A DNA stretch of 64,000 bases, taken from an uncultured Roseicyclus sp. (GTDB taxonomy: Bacteria > Pseudomonadota > Alphaproteobacteria > Rhodobacterales > Rhodobacteraceae). Position numbers and translations under genes: made by a program. Where the stretch lies: contig CANMRT010000004.1 in NCBI GenBank assembly GCA_947500415.1, positions 186,001 to 250,000 on the forward strand. The letters are read 5' to 3'. Positions 8,804 through 18,011 of the stretch are shown one piece after another (within the stretch, counting starts at the first letter, position 1; each line of letters opens with the position of its first letter). The notes below the pieces were generated by a model, which did no database searches, was not told the DNA's origin, and saw only the letters and a list, made by a program, of their open reading frames with translations.

Positions 8804-9613
8804 TCACTCGGCGGGCTGCTGGCCCTTGGCACGTGCTTTGACCGGCGCCCAAAGGCGCTTGTTGGTCAGGTACAAGAGAACCGAGAAGATTCCGAGCACG
8901 ATAACGGCGAGGAAGCCCATCTGCTTGCGCGCCATCATATGCGGCTCTGCCGTCCACATCAGGAACGCAGCCACGTCCTGTGCCATCTGGTCGACCGTTG
9001 CAGGCGTTCCGTCAGCGTATTCGACCGCATCATCCCACAGCGGCGGCGCCATGGAGATGAGGCCACCTTCCATCGTCTCGTTCACGTAGAGGAACGAGCC
9101 ATACTGTTCGACCTCTTCACCAGTGTAGTGGGTCAGAAGCGATGCGATGTATTCTGGGCCACCGATGCCGTTGATCAGCGGATTGATTGCCAGACCGTAA
9201 GGACCGCTAAAGCCCGTACGTGCCTTTGCCATCAGGCTGAGGTCAGGTGCGCCGACGCCATCGTTGACGGGGAAATTGTCATTCGGAATGGCCAAACGCC
9301 AATCCTGAAGATCCTCGTCGTAGACCTCGATAAAGTTCTGGTCGATGTAGGCCAGCACTTCTTCTTCAGTCCAGCCAATGCCGCCTTCATCCGAAAGCGT
9401 GCGGAGTGGCACATACTGCAAGCCGTGGCAGCCAGAGCAGATTTCAGTATAGACCTGAAGACCGCGCTGCAGCTGATCCTGATCGAAAGTGCCAAACGGC
9501 CCCTCGAACGAGAAGTCGTAGTTGGTCACTTCACCCGCGCCACCCGCTGCGTGCGCAGCGCCGGAGGTGAGGGCCAGCGCCGCAACGGCGCTGATTGCAA
9601 GTTTCCTGAACAT
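8804..9613 (-). CDS. petC: cytochrome c1 of the bc1 complex
   Basis: Cytochrome c1, 269 residues, the haem c subunit of ubiquinol-cytochrome c reductase. A signal peptide ends near HAAGGAG. The haem-binding CSGCH site is at residues 59-63, the likely axial Met is in [11 protein letters not shown], and a C-terminal membrane anchor ([18 protein letters not shown]) is followed by positive residues. The frame stays open to 9634, but MFRKLA at 9613 gives a normal signal peptide and lies 17 bases after the petB stop. Last gene of petABC. Confidence 0.95.
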   Translation of the reverse strand: MFRKLAISAVAALALTSGAAHAAGGAGEVTNYDFSFEGPFGTFDQDQLQRGLQVYTEICSGCHGLQYVPLRTLSDEGGIGWTEEEVLAYIDQNFIEVYDEDLQDWRLAIPNDNFPVNDGVGAPDLSLMAKARTGFSGPYGLAINPLINGIGGPEYIASLLTHYTGEEVEQYGSFLYVNETMEGGLISMAPPLWDDAVEYADGTPATVDQMAQDVAAFLMWTAEPHMMARKQMGFLAVIVLGIFSVLLYLTNKRLWAPVKARAKGQQPAE

Positions 9614-9630
9614 TGTCAGTTTCCTCTCTC

Positions 9631-10989
9631 TCACTCTGCCGGGGTCGGCGCTTTGGCCGCCGAACCGGAACCGGGGGTGCCGTGGTCACCACCGTAATGG
9701 TCGTTGAAGTCCTCTTCGATGGTCGAGGGCTGTGGCAGCGGCTTTTCGATGACGCCCAGAAGCGGCAGGATCACCAGGAAGTAAGCGAACCAGTAGGTCG
9801 ACCCGATCAATGCGATGTAGGGGTAGATCCCTTCCGCCGGACGGGCACCGACCCACATCAGAACGAAGAAGTTCACGATGAAGACCCAGAACCACATCTT
9901 GAACATCGGGCGGTAACGGCCCGACCGAACGCTCGACGTGTCCAGCCACGGGGCCAGCGCCATGACGACGATGGCACCGAACATCGCGACCACACCAAAG
10001 AACTTCGCATCGACGATACCGCCGGTCAGGAAGTTGGCTGCGATCACGACCCAGACCTCTTGGTCGAAGGCACGCAGGATCGCGTAGAACGGCAGGAAGT
10101 ACCATTCGGGCACGATGTGTGCGGGCGTCGCCAGCGGGTTGGCTTCAATGTAATTGTCCGGGTGACCCAAGAAGTTCGGCATAAAGCCCACTACCGCGAA
10201 GAAGGCCACAAGGATCACGACCAACGCGAAGAGGTCCTTGATCACGAAGTAGGGCCAGAACGGAAGCGTGTCCTTCTCGGCCTCTGCCTTGGAGGTGCGG
10301 CGCACTTCGACACCGGTCGGGTTGTTGTTGCCCGTGGTGTGGAAGGCCCAGACGTGCACGATCACAAGGCCCAGGATCAGGAAGGGCAGCAGATAGTGCA
10401 GCGACAGGAAGCGGTTCAGCGTGGCGTTGTCCACGGCGGGTCCGCCCAGAAGCCAGGTCTGGATGCCTTCGCCGATGAACGGGATGGCGCCGAAAAGGCC
10501 GGTGATCACGGTCGCGCCCCAGAAGGACATCTGACCCCAGGGCAGAACGTAGCCCATGAACGCCGTGCCCATCATCAGCACATAGATCAGCATACCGATG
10601 ATCCATGTGACCTCACGCGGGGCCTTGTAGGAGCCGTAGTAGAGGCCGCGGAAGATGTGCAGATAGACCGCGATGAAGAACAGCGAGGCACCATTTTGGT
10701 GAATGTAGCGGATCGCCCATCCCCCGTTCACGTTGCGCATGATGTGTTCAACCGAGGCAAACGCCATGTCGACATGCGGTGTGTAGTGCATCACGAGAAG
10801 CACGCCGGTTGCGATTTGCATCACAAGGCAGAACACCAGAACGATACCCCAGATCCACATCCAGTTGAGGTTCTTGGGTGTGGGGATCATCAGTGTGTCG
10901 TACATCAAACCGACGATCGGCAGGCGGCGGTGAAGCCACTTTTCGCCGCGCGAATTCGGTTCGTAATGGTCGTGGGGAATACCACCCAT
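9631..10989 (-). CDS. petB: cytochrome b of the bc1 complex
   Basis: Cytochrome b, 452 residues, the quinol-oxidising core of complex III with about eight membrane helices. Histidine pairs for the two haems lie in [15 protein letters not shown] (with the preceding helix) and [12 protein letters not shown]; the Qo-site PEWY motif is present in [15 protein letters not shown]. Upstream codons remain open to 11130, but [18 protein letters not shown] is the normal start and has a GGGAGGAA ribosome binding site, so I use 10989. Petitioned by petA upstream (14-base gap) and petC downstream. Confidence 0.96.
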   Translation of the reverse strand: MGGIPHDHYEPNSRGEKWLHRRLPIVGLMYDTLMIPTPKNLNWMWIWGIVLVFCLVMQIATGVLLVMHYTPHVDMAFASVEHIMRNVNGGWAIRYIHQNGASLFFIAVYLHIFRGLYYGSYKAPREVTWIIGMLIYVLMMGTAFMGYVLPWGQMSFWGATVITGLFGAIPFIGEGIQTWLLGGPAVDNATLNRFLSLHYLLPFLILGLVIVHVWAFHTTGNNNPTGVEVRRTSKAEAEKDTLPFWPYFVIKDLFALVVILVAFFAVVGFMPNFLGHPDNYIEANPLATPAHIVPEWYFLPFYAILRAFDQEVWVVIAANFLTGGIVDAKFFGVVAMFGAIVVMALAPWLDTSSVRSGRYRPMFKMWFWVFIVNFFVLMWVGARPAEGIYPYIALIGSTYWFAYFLVILPLLGVIEKPLPQPSTIEEDFNDHYGGDHGTPGSGSAAKAPTPAE

Positions 10990-11003
10990 GTGTCGTTCCT
11001 CCC

Positions 11004-11579
11004 TTAACCGAGCAAAATTGTGGAGTCGTCGATGAACTCTGCCGCCGGAATGGGCAGGTTCTCGGGCGCGGGCCCGCGACGGATACGGCCAGCGGTGTCG
11101 TAGTGCGATCCGTGGCAGGGGCAGAACCAACCGCCAAAGTCACCGGCACCTTCGCCGATTGGCACACAACCAAGGTGCGTACAGACGCCCTGCATCACCA
11201 GCCACTCGCCCGAGTTTTCGCCATCGGGCGTGCTCAGCGTACGGTTGATGTCTTCGGCATCTGCACTCTCATCATTGGCGTTGCGCGCGCTTTGATCGGG
11301 CAGTTCGCTCAACGCGACGGCCCGGGCTGCTTCAATCTCATCCGCAGTGCGACGGCGGATGAAGATCGGCTTACCCAGGAACAGAACCGTCAGCTGCGTG
11401 CCTTCCGCAACGCCCGATACATCGACGCGCAACTGGCTGGCCGCCCGCGTGTCGGCGGACGGGTTCATTGAATTCACAAGCGGCCATGCGGCCGCACCTG
11501 CCACGACAACGCCAGTACCGGCCGTTGCGTAGTACAGAAAGTCCCGGCGTTCGCCGGAAGGATCCTCTGCGTGTGACAC
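11004..11579 (-). CDS. petA: Rieske iron-sulfur protein of the bc1 complex
   Basis: The 191-residue Rieske subunit. The N-terminus has [11 protein letters not shown], a Tat-type signal that also serves as membrane anchor, followed by the flexible hinge. The [2Fe-2S] ligands are in CTHLGC and CPCHGSHYD near the C-terminus. There is an acidic insertion ([19 protein letters not shown]) between the anchor and cluster domain, of the kind seen in bacterial bc1 Rieske proteins. First gene of petABC; the operon promoter should lie in 11580-11813, but I could not point to clear hexamers. Confidence 0.95.
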   Translation of the reverse strand: MSHAEDPSGERRDFLYYATAGTGVVVAGAAAWPLVNSMNPSADTRAASQLRVDVSGVAEGTQLTVLFLGKPIFIRRRTADEIEAARAVALSELPDQSARNANDESADAEDINRTLSTPDGENSGEWLVMQGVCTHLGCVPIGEGAGDFGGWFCPCHGSHYDTAGRIRRGPAPENLPIPAAEFIDDSTILLG

Positions 11580-11813
11580 GAGCTCTCCTGTTCTCTCTTA
11601 CGGGGCCAGACGTCTCCGATGCCCCTGGGAAACTGCAAAGAGGGCGACGGAATCTATCCGCAGCCCAACCTGCCGTGCTGTTACTGTCTGACGTTATAGG
11701 CGTCCAGCGGACAAACGCGCGCATGGGCGCTTAAATGTCGCAGAAATTGCGTGTTCTGACCCATGGCGCGACTCCGCTGCGCGGCAGCAAAGCCTCTGGT
11801 TGCGCAGAAGGCC

Positions 11814-12362
11814 TTAATCCTCAAACAGACCTGTGGGATAGCCATCAATGGTTTCGGTGTTCTTGCGGCGCCAATAGTCCGTCACGCCGTCCGGCCCCAT
11901 ATCCGCATAGAACGGAAGCAATTCGCCCCCGACCCGGTCGGCCTCAAACGCCATCCGCGGCACACCTGTCCCACAGGAGGTTTGCACAAGTTCAATGGTC
12001 AGATCGAATATCTGCCGGGTTCCAGCCATGTCAGGAAAGTCCGCGATCGCGTCATTCCAGCCCGCGTCGCGCGGGTGGAGAACGTTGGCCCGCCCGTAGG
12101 TGCGCAGGATCAGTGCGTCGCCGTCAAAAGCGCAGAACATCAAGGTCATGCGATCCGATTGGCGCAAATGACCCGCCGTTTCATTGCCACTGCCCGACAG
12201 GCTAAGCCATCGGATGTGCGTGTCACTGAGAATACGAAGGCTGTCGGCCCCTTTCGGCGAGACATTCACGCGACCTTCAGGCCCGGCGGTCGCCACGAAG
12301 AACATCTTCTGCCTTTCGATGAAGGCGCGAAGGCTTCGGTTGAGTTTGGGTCCTGTGGGCAT
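11814..12362 (-). CDS. pyridoxamine 5'-phosphate oxidase-like flavin-binding protein
   Basis: A 182-residue split-barrel protein of the pyridoxamine-phosphate-oxidase-like superfamily, which bind FMN, F420 or haem. Visible features are the N-terminal FIERQKMFFVATAGPEGRVNVSPKG strand pair and RMTLMFCAFDGDALILRTYGRA, the usual core of this group. No residue pattern identifies a substrate. It stands alone on the minus strand, 234 bases downstream of the petA start, which is also the space for the petABC promoter. Confidence 0.8.
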   Translation of the reverse strand: MPTGPKLNRSLRAFIERQKMFFVATAGPEGRVNVSPKGADSLRILSDTHIRWLSLSGSGNETAGHLRQSDRMTLMFCAFDGDALILRTYGRANVLHPRDAGWNDAIADFPDMAGTRQIFDLTIELVQTSCGTGVPRMAFEADRVGGELLPFYADMGPDGVTDYWRRKNTETIDGYPTGLFED

Positions 12363-12458
12363 GGATCATCCTCCGTCATGGCTGAACGTACTGCGAACGA
12401 GGATGAGATGGCCATGACCTGCGCCCAACCTCCTGTCAGGCTACGAACATCGACGTTG

Positions 12459-12884
12459 TCAAAGCTCAGTTCGCATCAGGATGTGCAAAATGCCTGAGCC
12501 ATCGTCGTACTCAGACCCTTCCGCGACGAACCCCAGGTTTTCATAGAACGCCATCGCGTGGGTTTGGCTTTCCAGAACGGCAAACCGAAACCCTCGCGCT
12601 TTCGCCTCAGTGGTGACAGCTTTCATGATCTTTGCGCCGAGCCCGGTGCCCCGATGAGATTTAAGCACGGCAACGCGCCCGATTTTCGCGGCATCACCCT
12701 TGGCGACGATCCGTGCAGTCCCGGCAGGGCCCGCGCCGTCTTCAGCCAAAAAGTGCAGCGCATCGGTGTCGTACTCGTCAATATCAGGGGGATCGGTGAT
12801 CCCCTGTTCGACCGTGAAGACGGCATCGCGCACGTCGAAACAGGCCTGCCGCGCGGCTTCGGTCTCCGCCAGCGTTATCTTCAT
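12459..12884 (-). CDS. GNAT family N-acetyltransferase
   Basis: A 141-residue GNAT protein. The acetyl-CoA pyrophosphate loop is RGTGLGAKIM, preceded by strand IGRVAVLKSH, and the C-terminal AMAFYENLGFVAEGSEYDDGSG is the typical end (it resembles the ElaA/YjcF-like subgroup). The substrate is unknown. The start ATG overlaps the stop of the upstream glutathione transferase gene by four bases, so the two should be translationally coupled. Confidence 0.85.
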   Translation of the reverse strand: MKITLAETEAARQACFDVRDAVFTVEQGITDPPDIDEYDTDALHFLAEDGAGPAGTARIVAKGDAAKIGRVAVLKSHRGTGLGAKIMKAVTTEAKARGFRFAVLESQTHAMAFYENLGFVAEGSEYDDGSGILHILMRTEL

Positions 12885-13483
12885 GCAGGTGCCGTGGCCA
12901 CCATTGCGGGGCGTTCCACAAACGCGGTGTACCAGGCGGTGAGCGCCTCACGTCCTGTGCGCCAATCGTCATCGGGAAAACGGAAATCAAGGTAGCCCAA
13001 AGCGCAAGCCACGCTGACCTGACCCATATCGACCGGACCGTGCAGATGGCTCATCCATTGGCGTTCAATGGTGTCGAGGGCGCGGTTGATTTTGACCCAC
13101 TGTGCTTCGAACCACGGGGTCCAGATCTTCGTCTTTGGGCGAAAGCGTTGTTCGTAAATCATCCCGACAGCGGCTTCCATGACGCCGTCCCCGGTCGCTT
13201 CAAGCGTCAAAACCTCCCACAGCCGCGAGGCAGGATAGAGGTCTGCTTGCGCGTGATCGTCCAGAAACCGGCAAATCACGTTGCTGTCGTAGATCGTAGG
13301 TCCGCTTTCGCGGGTCAGAGCGGGGATTTTGCCCAAGGGATTGGCTGCGTTGATCTTGTCTTCGCCACCCATCGGTGAGGCTGTGACCTCAACATAGGGA
13401 ATGTCTGTGATCCCGGCCTCAACCACCAAGACCCGCGCTTTGCGCACGAAGGGCGACGCGCCTGCGCCAAGAAGTTCCATCAT
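12881..13483 (-). CDS. glutathione S-transferase family protein
   Basis: A 200-residue GST: thioredoxin-like N-terminal domain (MELLGAGASPFVRKARVLVVE, then GKIPALTRESGPTIYDSNVICRFL with the Ser glutathione-binding motif) and an all-helical C-terminal domain. The substrate cannot be predicted. It overlaps the gene before and after by four bases each, so it is the middle of a tightly coupled three-gene unit (small membrane protein, GST, GNAT). Confidence 0.87.
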   Translation of the reverse strand: MMELLGAGASPFVRKARVLVVEAGITDIPYVEVTASPMGGEDKINAANPLGKIPALTRESGPTIYDSNVICRFLDDHAQADLYPASRLWEVLTLEATGDGVMEAAVGMIYEQRFRPKTKIWTPWFEAQWVKINRALDTIERQWMSHLHGPVDMGQVSVACALGYLDFRFPDDDWRTGREALTAWYTAFVERPAMVATAPA

Positions 13484-13761
13484 GTCAGTCGCCTTATCCT
13501 CAGACGCGCAAGCGCCGTTCCATCTATTCGAAATCTTGGACCAAACCGGCCGAGCCGCTTTGTCTGTGTAAGCCGCGCGGAACCGCTGATCTGACCGCGA
13601 GATTTACGCAAACGAATGCCCTGCGGAGCTGCGTCCATCTGCGCCTCAACGGGTTGCGGAAATCGCCCGCGTGGGATGAACCGCGCTGCGATGAAGCCGG
13701 CAGCTGCCGTCACGCCGTAACGCAGCGCAATCGCGGCCAAAGGTGTCATCTGAATTGCCAT
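13480..13761 (-). CDS. small membrane-anchored protein of unknown function
   Basis: A 93-residue basic protein with one N-terminal hydrophobic segment (LAAIALRYGVTAAAGFIAARF) followed by a polar tail rich in Arg (GRFGPRFRIDGTALARLRIRRLT). I recall similar short proteins in other Rhodobacteraceae but know no function. Its four-base overlap with the GST gene and good fit to the local codon pattern support it as a real gene and the first of the operon. Confidence 0.65.
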   Translation of the reverse strand: MAIQMTPLAAIALRYGVTAAAGFIAARFIPRGRFPQPVEAQMDAAPQGIRLRKSRGQISGSARLTQTKRLGRFGPRFRIDGTALARLRIRRLT

Positions 13762-13791
13762 GCTGACCTCCCCATCTTGGGTTGTTATCCC

Positions 13792-14445
13792 TTAGATGTA
13801 GGTAAGCGAACTGCCCTTGTCTATCGACGGCACGCCACCGGTCATCAGAGCACCCAGTGTTTCAAGCTCATGACCGATGGGACTTTGCCGGATCGCTTGG
13901 CTGGCCCCTTCGCGCGCCTCATCCGGTTTGTTCTGGTTCAGCTTCCAGGTTCCCTCAACGTCTTCGACGGTGAATTTGAACGGCAGGATTTGCCGCATCA
14001 TCCGCTCCAGCGCTTCATCGGACATCTTTTTGGTGGTCCACGCGGGCTTTGGGGCAAGCCGCCCCTCAAAATGCGCGGAAAGTCGATCCAGGTGCTCCCG
14101 CATCAACCCGCCATCCATAGGTGCCAGCACACCGCGCAGATGCACGGCAACATAATTCCAGGTCGGCACCTGATCCGGCGTGTCGTACCAATCTGGCGAC
14201 ACATAGCCATCGGGTCCATTCACCGCGATCACGGCAGGCGTTGGTTTCGTGACGGCACGCGCGATTGGGTTTGATCGCACAAGATGCAGCTCCGCCATCT
14301 CGCCTGCATCATCCAGAAAGAACGGAACATGGCTGATAAGCGGCGACGGATCCGCGTTCAGGCACAACATCCCAAAACCGCGTTTGCGGCACATGGCAAG
14401 GTTCATGAACTTCGGTTCTTGGCGGAACGCGGGATTTGGATGCAT
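13792..14445 (-). CDS. FMN-binding negative transcriptional regulator, PaiB family
   Basis: A 217-residue PaiB-like protein with the split-barrel FMN-binding fold. Characteristic stretches are HPNPAFR at the start, LISHVPFFLDD, HLVRSNPIAR, and YVSPDWYDTPDQVPTWNYVA, followed by LAPKPAWTTKKMSDE and GTWKLNQNKPD. PaiB of Bacillus affects sporulation and protease genes; its molecular role elsewhere is unclear, so the regulator label is by homology only. It is monocistronic, 30 bases upstream of the small membrane protein gene on the same strand. Confidence 0.87.
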   Translation of the reverse strand: MHPNPAFRQEPKFMNLAMCRKRGFGMLCLNADPSPLISHVPFFLDDAGEMAELHLVRSNPIARAVTKPTPAVIAVNGPDGYVSPDWYDTPDQVPTWNYVAVHLRGVLAPMDGGLMREHLDRLSAHFEGRLAPKPAWTTKKMSDEALERMMRQILPFKFTVEDVEGTWKLNQNKPDEAREGASQAIRQSPIGHELETLGALMTGGVPSIDKGSSLTYI

Positions 14446-14711
14446 TGGTTACTCTCGATACGTGCCGAACTGTTCAACGAATGGCCAGATAAAGGGCCAA
14501 GGGTTATGCCGACAACACCTGACAAGGATTATGCCTTGTTGCCGATCCTGACGGGAGTCACCCCATCCATCGCGCACTGCGCTGGTAACGGGTAGTATTT
14601 CACCAAGGGTGTTGTCTTTTCGCCCTAGCGATTTGGACAGGTAATCGATGTATCCCGCTTACCCCGTGCTCTTGGCTTCTAGGTATCGGCATCCAACAGC
14701 TAAGCCTCCGA

Positions 14712-15248
14712 TCACAGGTTCTGCACGGAAAGTACCAACGGCACGCGCCCGTTTCGGATAACGTGAAAGCGGTAGGTGTTGCCCGACGTTAGGGCTGCAA
14801 ATTGCTCAGGTGCCTCAAGCTGAAAGCGCTGCCTGCCCACCGTCATCATGAACGCTGTGCCGATCTTGATTTCGGGTGTCCGCACTTCTTTGCGTCTTAG
14901 CTTCACCGTGCCTTCAAGAACCGTCACCCGGCGTCTTTTGAGGTCACGAGTTGTGCGACAGCTCAACACCCAGACACATAGGAGTATCACCCACATCAAT
15001 CCGGCAAACCCAAGCAGGAAGGGCCGTGCTTCCTCTGCCCCACCGCCGTCGATCAAAAACGCGAGTGCCGTGAACCCAAGCGCCATGAGCGCGAAAACGA
15101 CAAACGCAATTTTACCAGCCGGTCCCTGCAATGACAGACGCTGTTCGATCAATTTCTTCTGACGATCGGAAAGCTCTCCGCGCGCATTGAGGGCCAAATC
15201 ATCCGGGGTGAAACCAAAGCCCGCCTGCAGGTCAGCCTGGGTGCTCAT
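14712..15248 (-). CDS. uncharacterised membrane protein with two membrane segments
   Basis: An unrecognised 178-residue protein. A cytoplasmic N-terminus with a charged helix (ELSDRQKKLIEQRLSLQ) leads to two hydrophobic segments (about residues 46-66 and 75-95) and then a basic region with short strands (RRRVTVLEGTVKLRRKEV, MMTVGRQRFQLEAP) that may form a small beta domain. It is the last gene of the dapF-mtaB unit, overlapping mtaB by four bases. The 266 bases between this gene and the PaiB gene show nothing I can name. Confidence 0.7.
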   Translation of the reverse strand: MSTQADLQAGFGFTPDDLALNARGELSDRQKKLIEQRLSLQGPAGKIAFVVFALMALGFTALAFLIDGGGAEEARPFLLGFAGLMWVILLCVWVLSCRTTRDLKRRRVTVLEGTVKLRRKEVRTPEIKIGTAFMMTVGRQRFQLEAPEQFAALTSGNTYRFHVIRNGRVPLVLSVQNL

Positions 15249-16504
15249 GTCTGACCGGACAAATGTTGCCCATCCTGTCCCGTGATCTTTGCCGTGACGA
15301 TTTTGCCTTCGGGTTGGTCTTCTTCGAAAACGACTTCAGCAAATTGCTCGGTGCGGCCCATCCTTGGCTTTTCGATCAGCACTTTGTGGCTCTCGCCGAC
15401 GCGCGCCTGCAAATGTCGAGTGACGGCGTCGCTACCGGCAGCACGCAGGGCGCTGGCGCGGGCCTTGACTGCGCGGCCATCCACTTGCGGCATCCGCGCG
15501 GCGGGCGTTCCGGGGCGGGGCGAATAGGGGAAGACGTGCAGCCACGTCAGATCACACTCTTCCACAAGGCGCAGAGCGTTCTCGAAATGCGCGTCCGTCT
15601 CGGTCGGGAAGCCCGCGATGATGTCCGCGCCGAAGGTCATATCGGGGCGCAGGCGCTTGGCCTCCTCACAGAACGCAATCGCGTCATCGCGCAGGTGACG
15701 CCGTTTCATCCGTTTCAGGATCAGGTCATCGCCATGCTGAAGGCTCAGGTGCAGATGTGGCATCAGGCGCGGCTCGGTCGCAATCGCCTGCATCAGGTTT
15801 TCATCCACCTCAATCGAGTCGATCGAACTGATGCGCATTCTTGGCAAGTCTGGCACCAGTTTGAGGATGCGCATGACCAGATCGCCAAGCTTCGGCTCTC
15901 CCGGAAGGTCCGCTCCCCATGAGGTCAGATCAACGCCCGTCAGCACCACCTCGTTGAAGCCACGGCCCACAAGCCGCTTGATCTGCTCCACCACAACGCC
16001 TGCGGGCACCGATCGCGAGTTCCCGCGACCATATGGAATGATGCAGAACGTGCAGCGGTGATCGCAGCCATTCTGGACCTGCACATAGGCCCGGTGTCGC
16101 CCGAAGCCGTCAATCAGATGGCCTGCTGTCTCCTCGACAGACATGATGTCATCGACACGGACTTTCTCGGTCTCGCCAATGAAATCAGCGGACAGGTTGG
16201 CCCATGTCTCGGGCTGCATCTTCTCGGTATTGCCAAGTACAAGGTCGACCTCATCCATCACCTCGAACGTGTGCGGCTCGGTCTGTGCGGCGCATCCGGT
16301 CACGATCAGACGTGCCTTCGGATTGTCACGCCTTAGTTTGCGGATTTCCTGCCGCGCTTTGCGCACCGCCTCGGACGTCACGGCGCAGGTGTTCACAATC
16401 ACCGCATCGCTGACTCCGGCGGACTGCGTCATCTCTCGCATGGCTTCGGTCTCGTAGGCGTTCAACCGGCAGCCGAGCGTGTGGAACACGGGCGGGTTGC
16501 TCAT
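15245..16504 (-). CDS. mtaB: tRNA threonylcarbamoyladenosine C2-methylthiotransferase
   Basis: A 419-residue radical-SAM methylthiotransferase that converts t6A37 to ms2t6A37 in ANN-decoding tRNAs. The N-terminal UPF0004 domain supplies three cysteines (TLGCRLNAYE, VNTCAVTSEA, VTGCAAQTEP) for one [4Fe-4S] cluster; the radical-SAM CxxxCxxC is CDHRCTFC. A short TRAM-like tail follows (VLIEKPRMGRTEQFAEVVFE). The TLGCRLN start and the shortened C-terminus favour MtaB over MiaB. It sits in an overlapping operon with dapF upstream. Confidence 0.93.
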   Translation of the reverse strand: MSNPPVFHTLGCRLNAYETEAMREMTQSAGVSDAVIVNTCAVTSEAVRKARQEIRKLRRDNPKARLIVTGCAAQTEPHTFEVMDEVDLVLGNTEKMQPETWANLSADFIGETEKVRVDDIMSVEETAGHLIDGFGRHRAYVQVQNGCDHRCTFCIIPYGRGNSRSVPAGVVVEQIKRLVGRGFNEVVLTGVDLTSWGADLPGEPKLGDLVMRILKLVPDLPRMRISSIDSIEVDENLMQAIATEPRLMPHLHLSLQHGDDLILKRMKRRHLRDDAIAFCEEAKRLRPDMTFGADIIAGFPTETDAHFENALRLVEECDLTWLHVFPYSPRPGTPAARMPQVDGRAVKARASALRAAGSDAVTRHLQARVGESHKVLIEKPRMGRTEQFAEVVFEEDQPEGKIVTAKITGQDGQHLSGQT

Positions 16505-17349
16505 CCCAGGCTGTCCAGGAAGGCAGGTGTCAGCTCACCAGAGAAGACATGCGCCGTGGGGCCGGTCATCCAGACGCCGTCATCACGCCAATCAATTGCG
16601 ATCTCGCCGCCATCAAGCGTCAGCTGCACCTTGCGCCCAGTCAGGCCGCGGCGCGCGGCAGCAACCGCTACAGCACAAGACGACGAGCCTGAGGCCAAGG
16701 TCACGCCAACCCCGCGCTCCCAAACCCGCATCCGCAGGTGGTCTGGGCCGATCACATGGGCGAACTGTACATTGGTGCGTTCGGGAAACAACGGGTGATA
16801 CTCGAACTTCGCGCCAAGTGTTTCCAGATCAATGGCGTCCGCATCCTCAACAAAGAAGGTGCAATGCGGGTTGCCCATGCCGGTCGCAACGGGGGCGCCA
16901 TCAATCGGCAAATGCAGCGTGTCGCAGGCCCCTTTCAGCGGAATACCCTGCCACGACATCACAGGCTGACCCATGTTGACGGAGGTCATTCCATTGCCCT
17001 CATCCATCGCCTCAAGCACCCCGCGCTCCGTCCGCAGCGTGATCCGATGGTTGCCCGTCAGCTCCATCTCGCGCCGAGCAATGCACCGGCTCGCGTTTCC
17101 GCAGGCCCCGGCAGTAGATCCATCAGCATTCCAGAAGGTTAGCGTCAGGTCCGTGTCTTCGCCCGTCTCAATCACCGCCAATTGATCAAAACCCACGCCG
17201 CGGTGACGATCGCCCAAGGCTTTCGCCAGCGCAGGCGTAATCGCCCGCGACTCACCACGCGTGTCGACAACAACGAAGTCGTTGCCAAGGCCGTGCATCT
17301 TCAGAAACGGCAAGCCGGGATATGCACTTGTGTCAGGCATTTTGCGCAT
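16501..17349 (-). CDS. dapF: diaminopimelate epimerase
   Basis: A 282-residue epimerase interconverting LL- and meso-diaminopimelate for lysine and peptidoglycan synthesis. It has the two catalytic cysteine motifs, GACGNASRC and ASGSSSCAVAVAAA, and the N-terminal KMHGLGNDFVVVD. The start could be at 17349 or at the ATG three codons later. It overlaps mtaB by four bases, an arrangement I have seen in other alphaproteobacteria. Confidence 0.94.
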   Translation of the reverse strand: MRKMPDTSAYPGLPFLKMHGLGNDFVVVDTRGESRAITPALAKALGDRHRGVGFDQLAVIETGEDTDLTLTFWNADGSTAGACGNASRCIARREMELTGNHRITLRTERGVLEAMDEGNGMTSVNMGQPVMSWQGIPLKGACDTLHLPIDGAPVATGMGNPHCTFFVEDADAIDLETLGAKFEYHPLFPERTNVQFAHVIGPDHLRMRVWERGVGVTLASGSSSCAVAVAAARRGLTGRKVQLTLDGGEIAIDWRDDGVWMTGPTAHVFSGELTPAFLDSLG

Positions 17350-17395
17350 ATACGCGGGACCGGCGTAACTTCAAAGGGGCTGGCCTGATTTTCGC

Positions 17396-17424
17396 TTGAC
17401 GAGTCAGGGGGCGGCTCTTAGTTA
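17396..17424 (+). promoter_or_regulatory. promoter of tRNA-Lys
   Basis: TTGACG (17396-17401) and TAGTTA (17419-17424), spaced by exactly 17 bases, end 13 bases before the mature tRNA. This is the clearest sigma-70 type promoter in the window. Confidence 0.7.
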
Positions 17425-17437
17425 CGCGCCCTTGAGT

Positions 17438-17513
17438 GGGCCCGTAGCTCAGTTGGTAGAGCAGTTGACTTTTAATCAATTGGTCACAGGTTCGAATCCT
17501 GTCGGGCTCACCA
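17438..17513 (+). tRNA. tRNA-Lys (TTT)
   Basis: A complete 76-base cloverleaf: acceptor GGGCCCG pairs with CGGGCTC (one G-U), D-arm GCTCAGTTGGTAGAGC, anticodon stem TTGAC/ATCAA-type with loop containing TTT, T-arm CACAGGTTCGAATCCTGT, and encoded CCA. The anticodon TTT reads AAA/AAG (Lys). A T-run follows at 17514-17518. It lies between dapF and a small glutaredoxin gene, with its own promoter. Confidence 0.97.
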
Positions 17514-17564
17514 TTTTTCCCAAGTTCACAACCGACTTTTGGTGTCGCTTGGTCCGTCCAAAGC

Positions 17565-17834
17565 CTACCTCTGCCAAAACTTTTTCTGCTTTGGCTTTTG
17601 CGCCTTCAGATGCCGTTTCAGATCCGTGAATCCGCCAATCTTTACGCCATCAATGAAGATTAAAGGCGTGGTCGTGATGTGATGCTTGTCCTTGAAGGAA
17701 TCCGTTTCACGCCGTGTGCACAGGATATGCTCTTCGACTTCAAAGCCCTCCCGACGCAATAGATCGCGGGCAGCCGTGCCATAGCCGCACGTGTAGTTGG
17801 GCAGATCCATACGGTGAAGGATAGCTTTGGCCAT
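17565..17834 (-). CDS. small glutaredoxin-like protein
   Basis: An 89-residue glutaredoxin-fold protein: strand AILHRMDLPNY, active site TCGYG with a single cysteine in the usual first position, helix RDLLRREGFEVEEHIL, cis-proline region TTTPLIFIDGVKIGGFTDL, and a very basic tail. The CGYG site has no second resolving cysteine, so it looks monothiol, unlike GrxC at 29798. One additional Cys is in LCTRRETD. Role unknown; it is transcribed alone, towards the tRNA-Lys gene. Confidence 0.8.
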   Translation of the reverse strand: MAKAILHRMDLPNYTCGYGTAARDLLRREGFEVEEHILCTRRETDSFKDKHHITTTPLIFIDGVKIGGFTDLKRHLKAQKPKQKKFWQR

Positions 17835-18011
17835 GGGACGCGTCCTTTGTTTGTAGCCCCTAGGTATCCAAGGCGGCCCGACCTACAAGGCGGGTGGCTT
17901 CAATATGGTGTGACCCATACGGCATGACGGTCCGCGATCCGTCGCAAATCCGTCATGGCCCGTCGCCCTGACCCATTGGGTTTCTAGTGTGCGCGCGCTA
18001 AACGCAGCCTC

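Noticed and set aside
9613-11007. Long plus-strand open frame (464 codons) opposite petB/petC
   Set aside because: It is antisense to two certain genes and has a His/Asp/Arg-rich composition typical of a mirror frame in GC-rich coding DNA, with no recognisable domain.
14446-14711. Possible short genes in the 266-base gap
   Set aside because: The frames mostly reflect the neighbouring PaiB gene on the other strand and show no ribosome binding site or stable hydrophobic pattern.
17438-17513. tRNA-Lys as an integration site of a mobile element
   Set aside because: No integrase and no repeat of the tRNA 3' end is seen downstream; the flanking genes look ordinary.
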